Source: Pseudomonas laurylsulfatiphila (GTDB lineage Bacteria; Pseudomonadota; Gammaproteobacteria; Pseudomonadales; Pseudomonadaceae). Taken from it: DNA of 64,000 bases. Of this stretch, positions 58,276 through 64,000 are shown piece by piece; the stretch's first letter is position 1; each line of letters starts with the position of its first letter. The position numbers were made by a program, and so were the translations under genes. Below the pieces are notes generated by a model, which was not told where the DNA came from, searched no databases, and worked only from the letters and a program-made list of their open reading frames with translations. The stretch covers positions 722,147 through 786,146 of the forward strand of contig NZ_NIRS01000004.1 in assembly GCF_002934665.1 (NCBI RefSeq), written 5' to 3'.

Positions 58276-61200
58276 TCACACGGTATCCACCTTCAACGAA
58301 TGATCGTTGAGCATGCCGTTGATGATAGTCGCCGTGTCATGCCCGCTCGCGACCACCCCACCCGCTCCCGGCGTGACACCGTATTGACTGGCGAGGTTGA
58401 CGCCGGCCAGGTCGATGGTCTGGTTCGGTGCGGCGCCGGCCATGGCGCTGACGTCGATGCTGGTCACCGTCGACGCCCCGCTGCCGGTGACGGTGAAGTG
58501 CAGGTAGTCGTCCAGCGAAGCCGTGGTGCCGCTCTCTCCTTGCAGCAGTTGCGACAGGTCGAGCTTGTCGGTGCCGGGCGTGAAGTCGGTGATCACGTCA
58601 TGGCCGCTGTTGTCCTTGAGCCACTGGAAGGTGTCGGCCCCCGCCCCGCCGCTGAGGGTGTTGTTGCCCAGACCGCCAATCAGCAAGTCATCGCCGCCCC
58701 CGCCATTGAGGATGTCGTTGCCCAGGCCGCCGTTGATCACGTTGTTGCTGTTATTGCCGGTCAGGGTGTCGTTGAAGTTCGAGCCGGTGAGGTTTTCGAT
58801 ACCGGTCAAGGTGTCCGTGCCCGCGCCGAGGGTGTTCTGCGCAGCGAGCAGGCTGAGGTCGACCGTGACCCCGGCGGTGGCGTGGGCATAGCTGGCCGTG
58901 TCGATGCCCGTGCCGCCATCGAGGGTGTCATTGCCCAGTCCGCTGAAGAGCAGATCATTACCGGCGCCGCCATGCAGCTCGTTGTTGCCGGAGCCGGCGG
59001 TGAGCACATCATTGCCGTCGCCGGCATTGATGATGTTGTTGCCCGTGCCCGCCACCATGACGTCATCCCCGCTGGTGCCGGTGAGGGTGTGGCCGTCCTG
59101 ATAGCTGATGGTCAGGTTGGCCGAGTCGCTGCCGCCGTGGTTGTCGTTGGCGGTGTAGGTGCCGTGGTAGTCCGTGGTGACGTCGTGTGCTCCGGCGTAA
59201 TTGACGGTCATGGTCAGGTCGTAGTTTTCTGCCCCATTCTTATTGCCACCACTGGTGTTGACGATGTTGGTCACGTGGATCTGGTAAGTGCCATCCGCGC
59301 CTGCGGTGATGGTGCCACCATCGGCGATGCTTACGAACGCTCCGCCATTGAGCGAATACTCCATCGTGATGTGCCCGGCACCCAGGTTGTGATTGAGGTT
59401 GAGCGTCTCCCCCTGATTCAGCTTGACCGTGATGAAGTCCTCATTGTTGCCATTGGCGTTGTTCGCTGCTCCGAGATAGCCACTGACCACCAGCATCGCC
59501 GTCATGGTCGCCGCGTTGGCCGCAAAGGCATTGCGCACGTTGGCCAGGCTCTGGTTGGCAGCGACGTCGTCGGTGCCGGCGAAGCCGATCGCACCGGTAC
59601 CGGTGAAGTCCGCGCCTTTAGCGGCCCAGCCGGTGTTGAAGGTAGTCGGCGTCGCGTTGAGCGTATCGCCGTTGGGGTCGGTGTCGTTGGCCAGCAATAG
59701 TTCGCCCGGCACCACAATGTTGCCCGACAGCACGTTGGTGATAACGTGGTCGTCCACCGCCACCGGAGGCGCGTTGGGGATCACTTTCACGGTCAGCATC
59801 GAGCTGGTGAGGTCGCCATCGTTGTCGCTGACGGTGAAACCGATGTTCTCGGTGATCAACACCGCAGTGGTTTTCTGCGAGGTGTAGTTGTAATCGCCAG
59901 TGTCGAGGTTGATCACCAACGTGCCGCCGTTGTTGGTGGCGATGCTCACCGTGTTGTCCACGGTGTTGAAGGTGCCGTGGTTGGTGGCGCCACTTGGCGT
60001 CAACGAACCCTGGCCGCCGAGGGCTTTTGGATCGTAGGTGTAGGTGGTGCCGTCGACCACGATGGATTTGATGAAGCCGCCATCAGCCCCGAACGTGCCG
60101 CCCTCGCCCAGCAACGAACCGGTGACCGGTGCGCCGATCACAGTGCCGGACAGCACCGAGTTGAGTTGATTGAGGTCGGTGACCACCACCCCATTGGTGT
60201 TGGTGTGGCTGATGCCGTCGTAGGCCAGCGGATCGAGGTTGGCGTTGCTCACGCCGCTGCCCAGGCCGATCGCGTAGTTCTTGATGTTGTTGGCATCGAG
60301 GAAGGCTTTCAGCGCGGTCTCGTCGGCGGTGCCGATTTCCTGGCCGCTGGTGGGCTTGCCGTCGGAGAAGAAGTAGCCGACGTTTTGTGCACCCGTGAGT
60401 TTGCCCGAGGTGTTGAACGCGGTCTGCATGGTCGCCACGGCCGCGTCGTAGTTGGTACCGCCGTTCGCGGTGAGACCGGCCAGCAATGTCTTGGCGGTCG
60501 CGACATCGACCCACACCGAAGTCCTGTCGGTGGCGCTGCTGCTGAAAGTGACGAGTTGCACTTTTACATCGCCGAGGTCGTCGTATTTATCCAGCAAGGC
60601 ACTGATGGCCTGCTTGGCCAGAGCCAGCCGCGACAGGGCCGTGCCCGACGCGTCCGACACACCGGAAAGGTCGGCCATACTGCCGGAGACGTCGAGCACG
60701 ATCAGCAGGTTGGAGTCGATCTCCACCGCTGCCACCGAGCGATCCGAAGCCACCGCCTTGGGCACGTCATCGACAATGTTGACCACGATGGTGCTGGTGC
60801 TGCTGTTGCCCGCCGCATCGGTGGCCTTGTAGGTGAAGCTTTCACTCAGGCTGTTCGGACCGTCGTTGGCATTCGGCGAGGTTTTTGGCGCCGAGGTCAG
60901 GGTGTAGGTGTAGCTGCCGTCGGGGTTGAGCAGGATCTGCCCGTAGGCGCCGGTGGCGCTGCCGATCAGGGTGTAGGTGAGCGCGCCGCTGGCACCCGAG
61001 ACGGATCCGACCAGGGTGCCGGACGCGGTTTCGCCGGTATTGCCCGGGTCGCTGCCGGTGACCGTACCGGCGGCCAGGTCCTGGCCGCCCTGGCTCAGGT
61101 CTAGGGCTTTTTCGTAGACGGTCACGTCGCTATCGGGGTTGGCCTTGATATTGCTGTTGGCCACGTCGATGGTGATGGTGGTGGTGCTTTCATCGCCATC

Positions 61201-64000
61201 GGAGTCGCGCACGGTATAGGTGAACGTATCCGTGGCCCCGGCAGCGCCGACCGAATTCGGGTTGCTGTGATACACCGCGTTGCCGTTGGCATCGAGCGTC
61301 AGGTAACCGTAGGTGCCGTTGATCGGGTTGCCCAGCCCGCCGACGGCCGAGGTCGCGGTATTGCTGCCGGCGCGCACGCCGACCACCGTCGCCGGACCAT
61401 CGGCGCCGTTGATGTCATTGCCCAGCACACTGATATTGACCGTGCCGCCCTCCGTTACCGACGACGAGTCAGGTTTGGCGTTCGGCAAGTCATCGACGAT
61501 GTTGACGTTGATCTGCCCGTTCGCGATATCGCCATCGGTGTCGGTAGCGACGACGTTGAAGTTCTCGGTGAGGCTGTTGGCGCCGTTGGCCGCAGGATGG
61601 GCTTCGTTATCGTTCAGGGTGTAGCTGTAGCTGATCACGCCGGTGGCCGGGTTGTAGCCGGTAATGGTCAGGGTGCTGCCCAACGGCGTGACGGCGGTTT
61701 GCGGGAAGCCGACGGCCACGCCAGCGCTGACCACGGTGATGCCGCCCACGGTCAGGGTTTGCAGGCCATCGAGGGCGGTGACCGTGAAGGTGCCGCTTTG
61801 GGTCAGGGCCGGTGTGTTGGGGGTGGTGCCGTCACTGAGGTTTTTCTCGTAGACCGTCAGCTCGCCGCCATACACGTCGAGGCCGCCAAGGGTTATCGGA
61901 TCGTCGTTGTTGTGGATCTGCAGCACCAGGTTGGCGGTGCTGATGTCGCCGTCGGCGTCCGTGAGGGTGTAGGTGAAGGTTTCGGTGCCGTTGCCACCGC
62001 CGTGCAGGGCTTTGAAGTCGGCATCGCTGGTGTTGAGGGTGTAGGTGTAGGTGCCGTTGGCGTTGAGCACCAGGGTGCCGTAAGTGCCGGTGAAAGTGCC
62101 GGGGGTCACCGGGCCGGCATTCAGGCCGATGGCGACTTTATCGGCGCCGATCACGTCGTTGTTGAACACATTGCCGCTGAGGCTCGCCACCGTCTCCGAG
62201 GCGGTGCTGGCGTTGCTGTCGTTCACGCCTTTTGGCAGGTCGTCGATGATGTTGACGTCGAGTGAACCGGTGGCGGTAGTGCCGTTGTCGTCGACCGCGG
62301 TCACGGTGAACTGTTCAGGCAGGGTGTTGGCGCCGTTGGCGTTCGGATGCACTTCGTTGTCGTTGAGGGTGTAGCTGTAGCTCACCACCCCGGTCGCGGC
62401 GTTGAAGCCGGTGATGGTCAGGGTGCTGCCCAATGGCGTGGTGATCGATTGTGGGAAGCCCGCCGCTACGCCTCCGGTGACCACGGCGATGCCGCCGACG
62501 GTCAGGGTCGTGACGCCGTCCAGCGCGGTGACGGTGAAGGTGCCGTTCTGGGTCAGGGCTGATGTGTTGGGGTTGCTGCCGTCAGTAAGGCTTTTCTCGT
62601 AGACGGTCAGCTCGCCACCGTACACGTTGAGGCCGTTGAGGGTTACCGGATCGTCGTTGTTGTGGATCTGCAGTACCAGTTTCGCAGTGCTGCTGTCGCC
62701 ATCGGCGTCCGTCAGCGTATAGGTGAAGGTGTCAGTGCCATCGCCACCGCCGTGCAGCGCCTTGAAGTCGGCGTCGCTGGTGTTGAGGGTGTAGGTGTAG
62801 GTACCGTTGGCGTTCAGCACCAGGGTGCCGTAGGTACCGGTGAAGGTGCCGGGGGTGATCGGGCCAGTGCCTTCACCGATGGTTACCCGGTCGGCGCCTT
62901 GTACGTCGTTGGTCAGCACGTTGCCGTTGAGGGTCAGCAGGGTTTCCGAGGCGGTGCCATTGCTGTCGTTCACGCCTTTTGGCAGGTCGTCGACGATGCT
63001 GACGTCGAGGCTGCCCGTGGCCGTGGTGCCATTGTCGTCGACCGCGGTCACGGTGAACTGTTCAGGCAGGGTGTTGGCGCCGTTGGCGTTCGGATGCACT
63101 TCGTTGTCGTTGAGGGTGTAGCTGTAGCTGACCACGCCAGTCGCCGCGTTGAAGCCGGTGATGGTCAGGGTGCTGCCCAATGGCGTAGTGATCGATTGCG
63201 GGAAGCCCGCCGCCACACCCGCGGTGACCACGGCAATGCCGCCGACGGTCAGGCTGGTGACGCCGTCCAGCGCGGTGACGGTGAAGGTGCCGTTCTGGGT
63301 CAGGGCTGATGTGTTGGGGTTGCTGCCGTCAGTAAGGTTTTTCTCGTAGACGGTCAGCTCGCCACCGTACACGTTGAGGCCGTTGAGGGTTACCGGATCG
63401 TCGTTGTTGTGGATCTGCAGTACCAGTTTCGCAGTGCTGCTGTCGCCATCGGCGTCCGTCAGCGTATAGGTGAAGGTGTCAGTGCCATCGCCACCGCCAT
63501 GCAGCGCCTTGAAGTCGGCGTCGCTGGTGTTGAGGGTGTAGGTGTAGGTGCCGTTGGCGTTCAGCACCAGGGTGCCGTAGGTGCCGGTGAAGGTGCCGGG
63601 GGTGATCGGGCCAGTGCCTTCACCGATGGTTACCCGGTCGGCGCCTTGTACGTCGTTGGTCAGCACGTTGCCGTTGAGGGTCAGCAAGGTTTCCGAGGCG
63701 GTGCCATTGCTGTCATTCACGCCTTTGGGCAGGTCGTCGACGATGTTGACGTCGAGGCTGCCCGTGGCGGTGGTGCCGTTGTCATCGACCAGGGTCACGG
63801 CAAACTGCTCAGGCAATGTGTTGGCGCCGTTGGCGGTCGGATGCGCTTCGTTGTCGTTGAGGGTGTAGCTGTAGCTGACCACGCCAGTCGCCGCGTTGAA
63901 GCCGGTGATGGTCAAGGTGCTGCCCAGCGGTGTGGTGATCGATTGCGGGAAGCCCGCCGCTACGCCTGCGGTGACCACGGCGATGCCGCCGACGGTCAGG
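58276..64000 (-). CDS. Giant LapA-type RTX adhesin (C-terminal 1,908 residues)
   Basis: The 3' part of a very large secreted adhesin that runs off the right edge. From N to C in the window: VCBS/cadherin-like repeats (about 61,450-64,000; 249-residue periods such as NVLTNDVQGADRVTIGEGTG), further VCBS-like domains (about 60,750-61,450), a von Willebrand A domain (about 60,210-60,715) with a MIDAS-like DVSGSMAD, a pre-peptidase-like beta domain (about 59,120-59,470), RTX calcium-binding nonapeptides (about 58,640-59,070; GGAGNDLLFSGLGNDTLDGG) and a type I secretion tail. With LapG and LapD nearby it is the probable biofilm adhesin; the N-terminal di-alanine LapG site lies outside. Its secretion ABC genes are not in the window. 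Confidence 0.9.
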   Translation of the reverse strand, partial: LTVGGIAVVTAGVAAGFPQSITTPLGSTLTITGFNAATGVVSYSYTLNDNEAHPTANGANTLPEQFAVTLVDDNGTTATGSLDVNIVDDLPKGVNDSNGTASETLLTLNGNVLTNDVQGADRVTIGEGTGPITPGTFTGTYGTLVLNANGTYTYTLNTSDADFKALHGGGDGTDTFTYTLTDADGDSSTAKLVLQIHNNDDPVTLNGLNVYGGELTVYEKNLTDGSNPNTSALTQNGTFTVTALDGVTSLTVGGIAVVTAGVAAGFPQSITTPLGSTLTITGFNAATGVVSYSYTLNDNEVHPNANGANTLPEQFTVTAVDDNGTTATGSLDVSIVDDLPKGVNDSNGTASETLLTLNGNVLTNDVQGADRVTIGEGTGPITPGTFTGTYGTLVLNANGTYTYTLNTSDADFKALHGGGDGTDTFTYTLTDADGDSSTAKLVLQIHNNDDPVTLNGLNVYGGELTVYEKSLTDGSNPNTSALTQNGTFTVTALDGVTTLTVGGIAVVTGGVAAGFPQSITTPLGSTLTITGFNAATGVVSYSYTLNDNEVHPNANGANTLPEQFTVTAVDDNGTTATGSLDVNIIDDLPKGVNDSNASTASETVASLSGNVFNNDVIGADKVAIGLNAGPVTPGTFTGTYGTLVLNANGTYTYTLNTSDADFKALHGGGNGTETFTYTLTDADGDISTANLVLQIHNNDDPITLGGLDVYGGELTVYEKNLSDGTTPNTPALTQSGTFTVTALDGLQTLTVGGITVVSAGVAVGFPQTAVTPLGSTLTITGYNPATGVISYSYTLNDNEAHPAANGANSLTENFNVVATDTDGDIANGQINVNIVDDLPNAKPDSSSVTEGGTVNISVLGNDINGADGPATVVGVRAGSNTATSAVGGLGNPINGTYGYLTLDANGNAVYHSNPNSVGAAGATDTFTYTVRDSDGDESTTTITIDVANSNIKANPDSDVTVYEKALDLSQGGQDLAAGTVTGSDPGNTGETASGTLVGSVSGASGALTYTLIGSATGAYGQILLNPDGSYTYTLTSAPKTSPNANDGPNSLSESFTYKATDAAGNSSTSTIVVNIVDDVPKAVASDRSVAAVEIDSNLLIVLDVSGSMADLSGVSDASGTALSRLALAKQAISALLDKYDDLGDVKVQLVTFSSSATDRTSVWVDVATAKTLLAGLTANGGTNYDAAVATMQTAFNTSGKLTGAQNVGYFFSDGKPTSGQEIGTADETALKAFLDANNIKNYAIGLGSGVSNANLDPLAYDGISHTNTNGVVVTDLNQLNSVLSGTVIGAPVTGSLLGEGGTFGADGGFIKSIVVDGTTYTYDPKALGGQGSLTPSGATNHGTFNTVDNTVSIATNNGGTLVINLDTGDYNYTSQKTTAVLITENIGFTVSDNDGDLTSSMLTVKVIPNAPPVAVDDHVITNVLSGNIVVPGELLLANDTDPNGDTLNATPTTFNTGWAAKGADFTGTGAIGFAGTDDVAANQSLANVRNAFAANAATMTAMLVVSGYLGAANNANGNNEDFITVKLNQGETLNLNHNLGAGHITMEYSLNGGAFVSIADGGTITAGADGTYQIHVTNIVNTSGGNKNGAENYDLTMTVNYAGAHDVTTDYHGTYTANDNHGGSDSANLTISYQDGHTLTGTSGDDVMVAGTGNNIINAGDGNDVLTAGSGNNELHGGAGNDLLFSGLGNDTLDGGTGIDTASYAHATAGVTVDLSLLAAQNTLGAGTDTLTGIENLTGSNFNDTLTGNNSNNVINGGLGNDILNGGGGDDLLIGGLGNNTLSGGAGADTFQWLKDNSGHDVITDFTPGTDKLDLSQLLQGESGTTASLDDYLHFTVTGSGASTVTSIDVSAMAGAAPNQTIDLAGVNLASQYGVTPGAGGVVASGHDTATIINGMLNDHSLKVDTV
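61651..64000 (-). repeat. Tandem 747-750-bp VCBS-type repeats in the giant adhesin
   Basis: The marker GTTGAAGCCGGTGATGGTCA recurs at 62401, 63148 and 63895, a period of 747 bases, and a diverged copy (GTTGTAGCCGGTAATGGTCA) is at 61651, a 750-base step. The copies starting near 63148 and 63895 are nearly identical. The repeats continue past the window edge. Confidence 0.9.

Noticed and set aside
61651..64000. Regular direct repeats that could suggest a CRISPR or satellite array
   Set aside because: The period is 747 bases and the repeat is coding (VCBS-type modules), with no short repeat-spacer structure.
1..64000. tRNA, rRNA, riboswitch, prophage or plasmid origin
   Set aside because: Scanning by eye found no cloverleaf, rRNA segment, known riboswitch core, integrase or replication gene.

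Overview
The window is a chromosomal segment of a fluorescent Pseudomonas (P. fluorescens group). The evidence is the gene order of a polar-flagellum locus (flgF-flgL, fliC, flaG, fliD, fliS, fliT, fleQ), a phhRABC phenylalanine-catabolic locus, a lapG-lapD pair with a giant RTX adhesin, high GC, and many inverted pairs of Pseudomonas-type REP elements between genes. No rRNA, tRNA or CRISPR array was recognised.

Layout. 1-14.6 kb (all minus strand): late flagellar genes. A sigma54-type promoter precedes flgF and drives flgFGHIJKL. A sigma28-type promoter precedes fliC. fleQ, the master activator, runs off the left edge. A lone ketoacyl-ACP synthase III gene sits between flgL and fliC, where related strains carry flagellin-glycosylation genes. 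14.8-23.2 kb: phenylalanine/tyrosine catabolism (phhR divergent from phhA-phhB-phhC, with a TyrR/PhhR-like box before phhA), two small genes, an MFS transporter, arfB, and an aromatic-type amino-acid permease with a long unusual leader. 23.9-25.1 kb: an IS110-family insertion sequence that has split a REP element. Its 5' non-coding end reads as a bridge RNA whose loops match both the REP target and the element's own ends. 25.2-31 kb: housekeeping cluster rluB-scpB-scpA-yciO-trpH, divergent from yciB-yciI. 31.1-34.5 kb: a Cpx-like envelope-stress module (anchored coiled-coil protein, response regulator, Spy/CpxP-like protein with an upstream Cpx-like box, sensor kinase). 34.5-47.4 kb: mixed single genes (nitroreductase, TrkH, two AraC regulators, Mpo1-like protein, HD-domain protein, LpxH-like phosphoesterase, EamA exporter, SelW-like protein, short FimV-like protein, MarR regulator, RecQ, YecA-like protein, YbaN).

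47.6-64 kb is a surface-adhesion region. lapG (periplasmic protease) and lapD (degenerate GGDEF/EAL c-di-GMP receptor) control release of LapA-type adhesins. They are followed by a 989-residue protein of Ig-like repeats, an autotransporter, a 672-residue protein of unknown function, and the C-terminal 1,908 residues of a giant adhesin (VCBS/cadherin-like repeats, von Willebrand A domain, RTX repeats, type I secretion tail) that leaves the window on the right. The Ig-like gene and the 672-residue gene look less GC-rich than their neighbours by eye and may be acquired.

The signal most worth following is the IS110 bridge RNA at 24,911-25,121. Four guide-like segments, two nested stem-loops and the core dinucleotide can all be placed by base matching alone. 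All alignments were done by eye; no database search or folding program was used.
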